Part shown: positions 8,199 through 17,990 of the stretch, piece after piece
How the letters are laid out: each line of letters starts with the position of its first letter
How positions within the stretch are numbered: position 1 is the stretch's first letter
Source of the DNA: Ettlia oleoabundans
Taxonomy: Eukaryota > Chlorophyta > Chlorophyceae > Chlamydomonadales
NCBI GenBank assembly: GCA_019693395.1
Contig: JAAMXP010000130.1
Span: forward strand, 8,665-27,321
Reading direction: 5' to 3'
Length of the DNA stretch: 18,657 nt
Translations under genes and position numbers: made by a program
Notes under the pieces: generated by a model
What the model was told of the DNA's origin: nothing
The model's database searches: none
Seen by the model: only the letters and a program-made list of their open reading frames with translations

Positions 8199-9420
8199 AT
8201 GGCGGTAAGCTTCCTGCTTGCATGCGGTCTGACCCCAGGCCAGGGCAGGGGGTCAGGCGGTGACGTTGTCGGCAGCGCCGCAATACCCCACGAGTCCTGC
8301 CCTTGTTCCTGCCTTGCCTGCCCTGCTGCATGCTGACCATGCAGAGTTTCCTCAGCCTGTCTGGTGCTCCTGTCATGACGCGTGGCCCAGCATCTCGCTG
8401 TTTGGCAAACGATATCCATCCGTCCCTTCGCCCACCTTATTCCATTCTCACAGGATGTGCGGCGCTATGCTGGGCAAATTGACCCGCGCTTGCGCGGCCG
8501 CAGGACCCACATCTGCAGCTCCTGCGACTTCCCCATCGCCGTCTACGGGCGCTGCGCCCCCTGCCTCCACGTGTACTGCCTGACCTGCGCAGCAAGCATG
8601 TCGCGCTGCCTCATGTAAGCGTTCGTTGCTAGTGTGTCAATGCACATGCTGCCACAAGCAGATTGTCAGCATTCTGCCACGTGTACTGCCTGACCTGCGC
8701 AGCGAGCATGTCACGCTGCCTCCTGTAAGCCAATCGTGCTAGGAGAAGATTTTCAGCCAACAGGCTAGCAGGCAGCACTCCCTCAACTCCTCACCACCTT
8801 ATTACTGAGCAGCATCAGCACCTGAGTTCCAGCGTTGTGTGGGGCGGCAGCGGGAACAGTAGTTTGCATAGGCGGGCGCAGACAGCTTCTCTGGAATCCA
8901 CACCTCTGTTCTATGCTGGTTGCTGCTGCTTCAACAGATCCGTCCATCAAGTCGCCATCAGGCACTCCTGAAGCTGCCGCCACCTCGGCCCACTCTCTTC
9001 GTTTCCTGTCCTCATTTCCCTGCCACCCCTCCCATATGCAGCTGCCGTGCCCGCATCACCAAGCTGGAGCGCATCCCTGCAGAGTCGGGGGTGTTCATCT
9101 CGCCGCTCACGCTGCAGGGCTACCGCTCTGAAGCTGACCTGGCAAAGCATGCACAGCAGCTGGACCAGCAGCTGCGTCAGCTCATGATGGCAACCGCAGC
9201 AGTACCTATGGCGGTACAGCCAGGCCAGCCCAGTTGGAAGCCACCGCCGCCTCCAGGACCGCCCCCTGGTGGCACCAGCGGTACTGCTGGCTCCAGCTTT
9301 GGCAGGCAGCCGCCACCACGGCAGCAGGCTGGCACGTCACGGCAGCAGCAGGCGCAGGCGCCCCAGCAGCAGCACCCACGGCCAAGGCATGGGGCGGGGG
9401 CAGTCATGGTGCCACGGTAA
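8199..9420 (+). CDS. HAKAI: Hakai-type RING-finger E3 ubiquitin ligase
   Basis: Three exons: 8199-8204 (ATG GCG only, donor GTAAGC), 8454-8614, 9042-9420; 181 aa. The RING finger is complete: C23xxC26, C39xH41xxC44xxC47, C54xxC57, with the Hakai signature THICSSCDFPIAVYGR and PCLHVYCLTCA. The last RING cysteine (LICRARI) lies after the second intron, like the YLCDERI of plant and animal Hakai. Hakai is a RING E3 and a stable part of the nuclear m6A mRNA methyltransferase complex in plants and animals. In the family a C2H2 finger follows the RING; here the segment GVFISPLTLQGY...LAKHAQQL (72-96) aligns but both cysteines are replaced and one histidine remains. Residues 97-181 are Pro/Gln-rich. 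It is far shorter than plant Hakai. The stop TAA lies inside a perfect donor (GTAAGT, 9417), so a further 3' exon cannot be excluded. The two-codon first exon is inferred. Confidence 0.82.
8567..8620 (+). repeat. Hakai exon-end duplication, copy 1 (in exon 2 and its donor)
   Basis: 54 bases covering the RING segment from HVYCLTC to the end of exon 2 plus GTAAGC. Copy 2 lies 110 bases further on. The two differ at three positions (8594, 8603, 8613). Confidence 0.95.
8677..8730 (+). repeat. Hakai exon-end duplication, copy 2 (inside intron 2)
   Basis: 51 of 54 bases match copy 1, including the splice donor GTAAGC. Two differences are silent (GCA/GCG, TCG/TCA). The third changes the last split codon, so that joining to exon 3 would give Leu instead of Ile. 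No AG lies directly before it in a position that would let it replace the exon end cleanly. Confidence 0.95.
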
Positions 9421-9801
9421 GTTCCTCCAACTGCTAGCTGTAAAGTTGAAACAGACCTTATCTGAACCCACCCGTGATTGGCAGCTCAAAACCTCAACAC
9501 TTCAGTTTTGCAGCCTTGACTGTATGGATTTATCTTACTTTGTTTTTGTTTTTGGCCCTTGCTACTGCCTGGATAACAAATCAGCCACCAACTCTTCACG
9601 TGCCAGGTTGTGCCATTGCATTGACTGATACTTCACCCATCCTGCCGGCCCTGTCCTTTGCTTGTCTCATCTTTGGCAACCAAGGTTAATGGCGCAAATG
9701 TTTCAAGGTGCATATACGTTTCTGTCATTAAACCCAATTTGCTGCAACAGCGGGAATGCAGAGCATTGTGGAAAGTAGGGCTACTGGCACAACACAACAG
9801 C
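9421..9801. other. Convergent intergenic region (Hakai-like / MYND)
   Basis: An AT-richer stretch with no supported exon. The frames running through it encode low-complexity or hydrophobic sequence with no conserved motif. It should hold the 3' UTRs of both neighbours. Confidence 0.5.
9439..9443 (+). terminator. Poly(A) signal TGTAA for the Hakai-like gene
   Basis: TGTAA 19 bases behind the stop codon. Such a short 3' UTR is unusual for green algae. The signal would make any extra exon beyond 9420 impossible if used. Confidence 0.35.
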
Positions 9802-10642
9802 TCAAATTTCTGTTGGCGACCGCAGCAGCTTGCACGCATGTCGATGCTGCGGCCATTCAGCGTGGCTGCATGCCTCGCTGCAAAAGCGCACAACCCGACA
9901 GCCGGAGCACATGCGCCCCCTGGGTGCCGCCGCCATGCTGGCGCCCGTCAGGCTGCTGCACCGCGGGTTGGCGCACTTGAGCAGCGCCAGCGCCTGGGCA
10001 CGCCGCACGGCCAGCTGCTGCGCCTCGGCGCTCAGTGGCTGCCTGCGGGGGCGGGCGCTGCCCGTAACAGCTGCTGGCATTGAGCTTTGCTGCCCCTGCT
10101 GCGGCTGCCTCTCTGCAATGAGAGAAGCCAGCAGCTGGAATGCCTGCCTGCTCTGCAGCTCATCCGAGGCAGCCAAGCCTGCGACACATTGCCGAAGCTC
10201 GGATTGCCGTGCTGTGCTGACTCCTATGTGCGGCACCAGCTGCTCCAGCAGAGAAACCACATCGTTGAGCGCATTCCTAGCCTGCAATAGCAGGATTGTA
10301 GAGCAATTAGTCTCTCAGACTGCCTTCAAGATTTTGTAGCAGCTTGCGTGCAGCAACTCTGGCAGACAAACCCAATATTATGTGAGCCTCGATGGAGGCT
10401 GCATGCATAATGGTGCGGAACGTGTCGCTGAAACGAGCTTCGGCGAGTCTAGCAATGACCAGTTCCGCAACCTCCCCGACGCGCTCCCACTGCTCCATCT
10501 TCGCTAAGTCAAAAGAAGAACAGAGAGCAGGACCATTTGAAAGCCTGGACGCTCAAGGAGGGCTGTATGTTAACAAACTTACCACTGGCATAGCACGCAA
10601 GGCAGCAAGGGTGTTCATTGGGCAGGCTTGCAGCTTCAGTGT
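9802..10642 (-). CDS. MYND-type zinc-finger protein (5' end and one intron uncertain)
   Basis: The last exon (10281-9802) is clear. It encodes a helical region (ALNDVVSLLEQLVPH), a basic/Gln-rich linker, and a C-terminal MYND finger: C-x4-C, then CSGC, then VVRFCSEAC, a W, and H-x3-C in PQHRHACKLL. MYND fingers bind Pro-rich peptides of partner proteins. The exon before it (from ATG 10498) reads MEQWERVGEVAELVIARLAE and on to KLLQNLEGSLRD before a stop. A further upstream exon (10642-10583) reads LQACPMNTLAALRAMPV with an excellent donor GTAAGT. The join of the 10498 exon to 10281 is unresolved: no GT donor in phase 0 lies near its end, and only a weak one (AGA|GTTGCT, about 76-base intron) would work. 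A small frameshift or assembly error is possible. Decayed relatives lie upstream at 11167 and 11484. Confidence 0.7.
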
Positions 10643-11166
10643 CTGGAAGCAACTGCAGCTACATGAAGCTCAACACATGGTACCAGTAACAAAGCACGGC
10701 GAGAAATAGCAAAGCGAAGCAAGCAAAGTAAAAGGCTAGCAGTGGGTGCAGAGCAGCAATGCCGGGCACAGCAGCAGGCAGGCGCCAGCCGCACACAACA
10801 ACATTTTTCACCACCAAGAAACTGGCAGCCGATGCCACATAGGGTGAAGATGTGATGGGATGGGGCGAAAGCCACACCTTTGCAACATCGTGCGCACGGG
10901 TTGCATTGCTTTGCTTGTTGTGTTCACAGTCTGCCTAACCGCAAGGGAACTTGCGACACAGACCCCTCCAGAAGAAGGAGGATTGTACAGCCTGAGCAGG
11001 CTAAATTGTGATTTACTTGTTGCTAGGGGGGTGCTAGGAAAGCCAGCTTGGGAAATTGAGCGAAATTGCAGTAACTGCATCTGACAACGGACAGATGTAC
11101 CAACACATGGATTTACATGTGCATCACGGGCACATGAACTTATGCGTGGCAGGATGTAAGCATGGC
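10643..11166. other. Region upstream of the MYND gene, no supported gene
   Basis: It should hold the promoter and perhaps a first exon of the minus-strand MYND gene. Open frames here encode Cys/Leu-rich or unconserved sequence without splice or motif support. Confidence 0.4.
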
Positions 11167-11289
11167 TCATGCGGCTGCCTCTGCAAGGCCAGCTGGCTCC
11201 CCCGGCTGCAGCAGCTTACAGGCGTGCCTGTGTTGTGGCCATTCACCTCGGCTGCATGCCTCGCCGCAGAAGCGCACCACATTGCAGCC
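11167..11289 (-). pseudogene. MYND finger fragment (copy 2)
   Basis: On the minus strand this reads GCNVVRFCGEACSRGEWPQH and then RHACKLLQPGEPAG before TGA, the second half of a MYND finger with all its zinc ligands in place. At DNA level 11210-11291 is clearly similar to 9824-9905 of the intact gene. The first cysteine pair is missing: a stop lies four codons upstream in the same frame and a repeated GGCTGCAATGTG interrupts the sequence. It could instead be a last exon, since GTGAGT occurs in that repeat, but no upstream partner is seen. Confidence 0.6.
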
Positions 11290-11299
11290 GTTGACTCAC

Positions 11300-11455
11300 A
11301 TTGCAGCCGGCTGCCGGTGCTCGTGCTATGTTCTCGACGTTGTTTGACAGCGGCCTTTGCAAAGCATTGATCAACAGCACGCAGAGAAACCTGAGTGACA
11401 CCTTTGCGATAATGAGTGACACTATATCAGCATTAGGAAGAAATAATGTTGGATC
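11300..11455 (-). pseudogene. Possible relic of the helical exon of a MYND gene copy
   Basis: The minus strand reads ADIVSLIIAKVSLRF...INALQ, similar in pattern to AELVIARLAEARF...IMHAA of the MYND gene at 10498. It sits between MYND relics 3 and 2, where a helical exon of copy 2 would be expected. The similarity is weak and only by eye. Confidence 0.3.
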
Positions 11456-11483
11456 TGGCACCGCTTGCAGTACTCGAAATACC

Positions 11484-11612
11484 CTGTTGCAAGCATGCCG
11501 GTGCTGCACCCAGCCAGCCCATTTGCATGGCTCGGAGTAGAAGCGCGCGACATATAGTACCCCATGCACCACAGCAACTAGGGGCTGAGTTACACGCTGG
11601 ATCAAAGCACAT
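11484..11612 (-). pseudogene. Frameshifted MYND finger relic (copy 3)
   Basis: The first half (MCFDPACNS...) and the second half (VARFYSEPCKWAGWVQHRHA) lie in different frames. One zinc ligand is replaced by Tyr in FYSE. The HRHAC ending is kept. This is weaker similarity than copy 2, consistent with older decay. Confidence 0.55.
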
Positions 11613-11785
11613 TGCTGCACAGCAGGTGGTCTTATGTATGGAGCGCCAGCAGCTGAACGCCCCGCCCCGCCAGGTGGCCACACCTGAATGTGTGCACATG
11701 ATTTGCCGCTATGCCGTCCTGGTTGATGGAACCGCACACAGCGTATGCATCAGAACCTGCAGGCAGCCGGAGCGACCAGGGAGGG

Positions 11786-14700
11786 ATGGCGGGGGTTTCC
11801 GTTTCGCCCGACCTGGACCTCCAGGGGTTTCGAGCGCTCATAGGGCAGCCATTGTTGCTGCAGATCCCGCTACAGGTGCGTCCATTGCGCCGAGGAGTAA
11901 GTCTGCCTCGAGAGTCGTCGCGGGATCACTTCGCGGCGACTTTAAAACCTTGTGGCTCTGCAGGGCGTCTTGGAGTTGCTGTTCACCACTATTAGATCCC
12001 AGGCTGCCGCAATTGGCGAGCTGCAAGGCCAGGTGGCGGGCCTCAGTGGCCGGGCGGCGGCGCTTCAAGAGCGGCAGCAGGCGGCGTTGCTGGGCACAAA
12101 AGAGGCACTGCGGCGGTTAGAGCTGCGGCTAAAGGCGCAGGAAGCTGCTGCGGTGCACAGCCAGCAGGAAGCTAGCATTCGGCTGCACGACCTTGAACGC
12201 CAACTGCATGGCGCAAGCAACCTTGCGGGGCGCCAGGCAGCACTGGACGACATCGCCGCCATGCTCGGCGTCGCTGTCTCTGAAACGGTGCGTCACTACC
12301 GACGAAAACAACGTCGCTATGTTGCACACAGACCTTTAACTTCGCAATAGGGCTGTTCTGGGTGCTGTCTAACCTTTGTTGGGCAGCAACACGCAAGTCA
12401 ACACAACCTTAATTCACCCGGCTGACATTTCCTGACACTCTGCCTCACTACAGGTGACAGCCCCCCTGCATGTCCATGTTGATGCACGCGGCAAGCTTCT
12501 CGCACATGCACCACACCTAGCAGCCGAGGGCACAGAGCAGCACCCAGCTGCTGGTGCCCTATTGGTGGGCAGCTTTGCCAAAGACAGCAGCACCCACATC
12601 AGCAAAACGCCTGCTGCCGCCACATCTGAGGAGATTAGGCCTGGCGTCCCCGCCAGCCTGGTCACCAGCTCACCTAGTACTGGTGCTGCTGGCAGTGTTG
12701 TTGCCGGTCCGGCAGCAGCGGAAACAAGCGCCCAGCCACCACCGAAGCACGGTAGCAAAGACGCATCTGACCTAGAGTCCAGCTCCACAGTAGACGAGGC
12801 CCACGAAGAAGCATGGGAGGATGGGGCGCAGCATTCAATCGGCGCTGATCTGTTCCAGCCAGCTGCGGTCGGGGAAGCTGCTTGCACCGCTGACCACCAG
12901 CCAACCCCTCGCCGCAGCTCGACTGTCAACAGCAGCAGGTCAGCACTGGTACCCAGCGCTCCTGCTGCAGCGGCACCAGCCCCATCCCCCTATTTGGGAC
13001 AGCACAGCCATGCAGGCAGGCCGGCCTTTGGAAGCGCAAGCAGGGGCGCTTCTGCCACAGGCAAGAGCAGCAGCGGGCGCCCCTCAAGCGTTGGCAGCGG
13101 GGCTGACAGTACCACTGATATGGATGCTGCACCGACAGCCGGGGACCTTGCGCTGCAGCCAAACACGCATAAACAAGCAGCTCCAGATGTGGATGTGGAG
13201 GGCGGCCTGGCAGCACCCCAGGGGCATGAGCCTGGAAGCATCACTGGGTCTCAAGGCTTGCTGACCAGCCACGTCGCCGCTTCTCCCAAGCCAGCACCCG
13301 CTTCAAGCCAGGAGGCGCCCTCTCCTACGGTGCTGCTTGCCGCCATGCAGGGAGCTAAGCAGGAAGCCAAGCAGGCAGCCATGCCGAAGGCAACGGCTGG
13401 CGGGAAGTCAACGCTTCCGTACCGCCGCACTTCAAATGCCGCTGCGGCCTCCGCTGTAGCCGGAGCTGCGGGCGGCGCCGCCGCCAGCGCTGGTGCAGGT
13501 GCTGGTGCCAGCCAGGCAAGCCAGCAGCAGCAGGCCAGGCCCCGTGTTGCATCCATTCCTCACCCACTACCCTGCCCAGGAGCACCCTCCTCTGATTCTT
13601 CCTCCCCCACACAGCAGCCCGCTGGTGGGGAAAAGCAGGAGGGCCAGGGAGCCGAGCGGGCGCAGCAGCTGGACACCCTTGTGGGAGGTGGCTCACCGCG
13701 GGTCTCTGAGAGGGGCACCACAGGTGGGGGAACAGAGCAAAGCCAGCAGCTGGCCTTACAGTTGCCAGTCGCACACCTGCCTCGCCATATACCTTCCTGG
13801 CTGCCTGCATGCCCGCCAGCCTGCCAACATGCCTGGTTGTCTAGTAGCTATCCAGTGTTACATATCAAGCACGGCAGCATCGTGCACGGTTGTGTGACAC
13901 TGTACGACTGTCCTGGCACCCCGGCGGCTGCATGGGCTCCATCAACCTTCACATCTCCCTCACACATCCCGCACTAACTTGCATTGTGCCCAACTCTTCC
14001 TCGTGTGCCACCGCCGACCTGCCTGCAGACGTTTCTCGCCGCCTGAGCGAGGTTGCCAACCTGCTGCGCAAGCGTCCCAGCATCCAGGAGAATGGCCTGC
14101 TGTGGCAGCTGCAGGCATCGCTGCAGGAGGCGGTGGAAGAGCAGGAGCGCCTGAAAGGGTGGGTTCCTCTATGTGAGGCGTTGGGTTGCTGGGCGCATTC
14201 CGTTGTGACACACTAGCGCCATTCCACGGACTGTGGTTTGGGTGGGTGTGGGTCTGCACCCTGCTACTGCCTGGCAAGCAATATCGCGCCGGGGTTTGTC
14301 TGCATTCTACATGCAGTATGGTTCTGGTAAGGCGTTGGGTTCTAATGGGTGGCATTTGCCTGTCAGTCTTGAATGCGTCCCTGCCACTGGTGTTGCCTGG
14401 ATTATGAGGTCTGATGCCTCACTGTGCTGCTGAATGCTCCTGTTTTGAACCTAACCCGCCCAGCACCAATCTGCCTGCCCCTCATCGGCCTCATCTGCCT
14501 GCAACAAATTTGCACCTCACCTGCAGAGAAGTGCGCTCCCTGCAAGAGCGGCTGCAAGCGCAGCAGGCCTCTACGGGCAGCGACCTGCAGCAGTGCAACC
14601 AACGCATCCATGCCGTGGAGGTGGCGGTGGCCGGCGGCAGCCTGCCATTTTCGTCTCACAGCCAGGCGCCGCCATTTAACGCCGCTCCTGTGGAAAAAGC

Positions 14701-14921
14701 GGTTAAGGTGGGGCAGCCCTGCCAGCTGCTGGTATCGAAGTTGGGAGTTGGACTTTTTGTTCTTTGTTTTGCTCCAGTTTGACTACACAATTATGGTCAA
14801 CCTGAGTTCGTCTGTGGCAGCAGTGGTTGTTGTCAAGGAGCACGTTGTTGGATTGACCCACGTTTTTGGCCACCATGTTTTGTAAGCACATGCAAATGGC
14901 TGACTTTCTCCCTTTCTCCCT

Positions 14922-14972
<51 letters not shown>

Positions 14973-17469
14973 CTTCGCCTGCTTCGCCTGCTTAGCTGCA
15001 GGTTCTGGAGGACCGGGTGAATGCAATGGACGGCCAGATGCAGCTGGGTGCTGACAAGGTTGGCAAGCTTGAGGGGCGGTTGAAGGCAAACGAGGCACGG
15101 CTGGCTGGGCTGGAAGTGCGGCAGGAAACAACTGATGCTGCCGCAAGGCTGGTACGTGCCAGCCGTACCGGCAGTGGCGGCAGTACCGGTAGCGGTACGA
15201 CAGGAGACACGCTCTCAGCACTGCAGGGGCATCTGCTGGCCCAGCAGCAGAAGCTGCAGGCGCATTTGGACTCAATGGCGGCGGGCATTCGGCAGGGCCT
15301 GCCAGGACAGGTGGGTGGGTGGGCGGGTGGGCGGTTCTGTATTGTGGAAAGGCGCAGACCTCTGGGGGGGCCGCTTGGCATGCACAGCATGGCCTGGTGT
15401 TAACAGACACCCCCCTCTACCAACGTTGAGCGGCAGCGTGCTTTAGTCTCTGGCTTGTCATCTTCCGTTGGTGCGGTGCTGCTGCCTTACGCTGCGTTAC
15501 CCTGCTACCTGCCCAGGCCTCCGCTGCTGTGCTGCTGGGTCTCACTTCTTTGCATCCCTCCATTGGTGTGATGCCACTTGCTGTTGCCTGCACACGCTGC
15601 CACTCATCGCCTTACACTGCCCAAATGCCACTCACTGCCACTCACTGTGGTATAATGCCTCTACCTGCCTAGCGCTGCCACTCACTGCTTCAACGCTGCA
15701 AGTTACTGCCTTTCACTGCCTCACGCTGCCTTTCACTGCCTCATGCTGCCTTGCACTGCTTCACGCTGCCCTTCACTGCCTCATGCTGCCTTGCACTTCA
15801 TTACTCTGCCTTTCACTGCCTCACGCTGCCTTGCACTGCATTACTCTGCCTTTCACTGCCGCCCCTGCCTGACAGGTGCACGATGCTGTGCTGGGAGCTG
15901 TGGGTGAGGTGGGCAGGCGGCTGTCTGAGCGGCTGGCCACCAAGCAGGAGCTGCAGACGCTCTCCTACAAGGTGGGTTGTTTGAGCCTGTACTGGAAAAG
16001 TTAGGGCCCTGAAGAGGGCTAATGCTCCGCCGAAGCGAGCAAGCAAAGACGCAGGCAGAAAGCTAGGTATACAGCAACAGGGCGGGCGGAGGTGGGGTTT
16101 GATCTTCTTCAGTGGGGTGGATACCAAAGGCTGTCTGTATAATGACTGGATGGGTTTACTAGAGTATTATCCCGGGATGCAAGGGGCGTTTTTTTGATGG
16201 CGTGTTCCAGCCAGCCAGCCTAAGCTTTACACTACAAACAGTGACAGTAGTATTACGCATTGACCATCATCACCATTTCATCGGTCACTGCCTCTGCAGG
16301 TCACTGGCAAGGTGTCTCGCGAAGAGGTGGAGCGCATGCTGCGGGCGTACAAGGCATCAGCCGGGCCCGCAGCAGCAGAGCCCGGCTCCGGCCCTGCTGC
16401 CGGCATCAAACTGAAATGCATCAGCTGCGACACCGACCTGCAGCCGTTTTTGTTTGCCGCCGCGCCTGGGGCGCTGCCACAGAGCGCGGGGGTGGCGGAG
16501 CTGCGGTACACTCAGCTTCCGGCAGCTTCCCCTGCCCGAAACCCCCAGCAGCCATGGACCGCTGCGGTGTCGGCGGCGGGAACGCCTGGTGCTACAGCCC
16601 GGCCCAACACCGCAGCGCCGCTCAGTGGCGGCGGCAGCGGCAGCTGCGGGCAGTACGTGCAGCTGCCTGCACCCCAATCTCTGCCCTCTGGTGGTATTAA
16701 TTCCTCCAGGCCTTCCACAGCTGCGTCCCGCCTGGGAGCACCTGTGAGCTGGATGCACCGCAGGCGGCGGGACACAAGCATGAGCGGCGGCGTCGGCGTC
16801 GGCGGTGCCAACCAGGACGGCGCCACGCCGCCTGTCGCCTCCCGGAGAGAGAGCGCTGCCCATGCCGACGCTCGATTGGGGCGTCAGCCCTCCGTTACTA
16901 GCTTGCCGTTGCAGCGGCCACAGACCGCCGCACCCATGGCGGCCAACGGCGGCAGTCCAGGTGGCGGCGGGGTGTATCCACATTTGAACGCACGTCTGTC
17001 ACAGTCCCAGCAGCAGCAGAGGGAGCAAAAGCCAGATTTCCAACGGGCAGCTGGGGCAGAGGCAGGGGCAGAACCAGAGGCAAGGGGAGCTTCTGAAACA
17101 GAGGCGGGAGAGTTTTATGAGGCGATCCGAGAGGAGGGGGAGCCGTCTGTCGCTGCACCTGCCGGCGGCAGCCAGGCTGGTACACCTCGACCCGCTGCCA
17201 AGGTCGCCCCTGAGACCACCATAGCCACCAGCACCACCGGCATCAACAGCGGCTCCCACATTGGCCACGTCCAGGGCGGCACCAGTAAGGTGGCGCTGCC
17301 CGCACTGCAGCTGCCCTCCTCGCCGCGGCACAACGACACCATCAAGGCCGTGCGCCCCGCAACCGCGGCGGTGCTTCCACCGTCGGGGGCGGCTGCTGAC
17401 TGGGAGCAGGGCCATGAAAATGCCGTAAGCATCAAGCGCAAGACAGTTGGCGCCGCGAGCGGGCTGTAG
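11786..17469 (+). CDS. Large coiled-coil protein with DUF4795 domain (QRICH2-like)
   Basis: Eight exons: 11786-11875, 11964-12287, 12454-13723, 14029-14158, 14527-14707, 15002-15310, 15876-15971, 16300-17469; 3570 coding bases, 1189 aa, all phases agree. The start ATG opens MAGVSVSPDLDLQGFRALIG. Residues 31-138 are a coiled coil (ELQGQVAGLSGRAAALQERQ and on). Residues about 139-561 are one long Ala/Ser/Gln/Pro-rich low-complexity exon. Residues 562-820 are helical, built of short exons (DVSRRLSEVANLL, EVRSLQERLQAQQ, VLEDRVNAMDGQM, RLSERLATKQELQTLSYK, VTGKVSREEVERMLRAYK), then LKCISCDTDLQP (CISCD at 840-844). This matches the DUF4795 layout of animal QRICH2, whose HCLSCDRPLE follows a similar coiled coil with ASKVSR. 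The C-terminal 340 residues are low complexity. QRICH2 is a sperm flagellum protein, so an axonemal or cytoskeletal role is possible but inferred. Confidence 0.78.
14922..14973 (+). repeat. (CTGC)n microsatellite in intron 5 of the DUF4795 gene
   Basis: About 13 perfect CTGC units, followed by TTCGCCTGC units, end 28 bases before the acceptor at 15001. The repeat takes the place of the polypyrimidine tract. Confidence 0.97.
15311..15334 (+). repeat. GGGT/GGGC tract at the exon 6 splice donor
   Basis: GTGGGTGGGTGGGCGGGT and onward: five GGG runs with one-base loops, beginning at the donor GT itself. It fits the classic G-quadruplex pattern in the sense strand, so it could also fold in the pre-mRNA. 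Confidence 0.9.
15598..15869 (+). repeat. CACTGCCTTT-type minisatellite in intron 6 of the DUF4795 gene
   Basis: Imperfect 10-12-base units such as TTTCACTGCC, TCACGCTGCC and TTGCACTGC fill most of the 565-base intron and end just before the acceptor (GACAG, 15875). Larger units recur, for example TTACTCTGCCTTTCACTGCC twice. It is pyrimidine-rich on the sense strand. A frame of 134 codons runs through it but is pure repeat. Confidence 0.92.
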
Positions 17470-17990
17470 TGTGAACTATCAGGGAAACGGGGCCCTGTAC
17501 TGCAATGGCATCGCACTGCAATTGAAATGGGAACCATGTGCCTGCCAAGACGACTGTCCACTTATGAATGTATAGTGCTGCAAGCCCTCCCTCTGCCTCA
17601 AGTATAATGGCTGTGTTTGAGATATCTTTGCACTGCATCCAACTCCTTGCCCTTACTGGTACTTTCTAGTTGTGATCCCGTTTCATTCGTGCCTATGGTC
17701 TGTGTGTTGGGGCCCTTGGTAGCGTCCCTGCTATGTTGTAGTGCCATTGGTAGCCTCTATGCTGGACCAGTGGTAGGGACTTGTGTTGCAGTCAACAGGT
17801 ATGGTGGCAGCAATAAACCAGATGGGAGCAGCGGCAAAGGGGCCGTACAGGTGGCACAATACCTGTTTGGGACACTTAGAGTTCCCGAACAGACAGTGCC
17901 TGCGATGCTACAGCAAAAGGGCGGGCAGCCCTAATGAAAGTAAGCAGGGAAAAGCAAGCAGGACCAGCACGTGTGGGCAGAAGCAAGAAA
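17470..17990. other. Convergent intergenic region (3' UTRs)
   Basis: No supported exon. A plus-strand frame of 105 codons (17617-17934) lacks an initiating context, domains or splice partners. I see no TGTAA for the DUF4795 gene here. Confidence 0.45.

Noticed and set aside
11278..11308. Direct repeat GGCTGCAATGTG next to MYND relic 2, as a possible transposon target duplication
   Set aside because: The copies are only about 18 bases apart with no element between them; simple slippage explains it.
13724..13977. Read-through of DUF4795 exon 3 to a stop at 13977
   Set aside because: The CAG|GTGGGG donor at 13724 joins in phase to the coiled-coil exon at 14029; the read-through part is low-complexity and unconserved.
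14703..15410. 235-codon minus-strand open frame with AKQAKQAGRQ repeats
   Set aside because: The repeats are the antisense of the CTGC microsatellite; exons of the DUF4795 gene on the other strand explain the region.
15468..15872. 134-codon open frame rich in Cys, His and Leu
   Set aside because: It is the translation of the intronic CACTGCC minisatellite, not a gene.
17617..17934. 105-codon plus-strand open frame behind the DUF4795 gene
   Set aside because: No domain, no initiating context and no splice partner; biased Leu/Val/Gly content fits 3' UTR or intergenic sequence.
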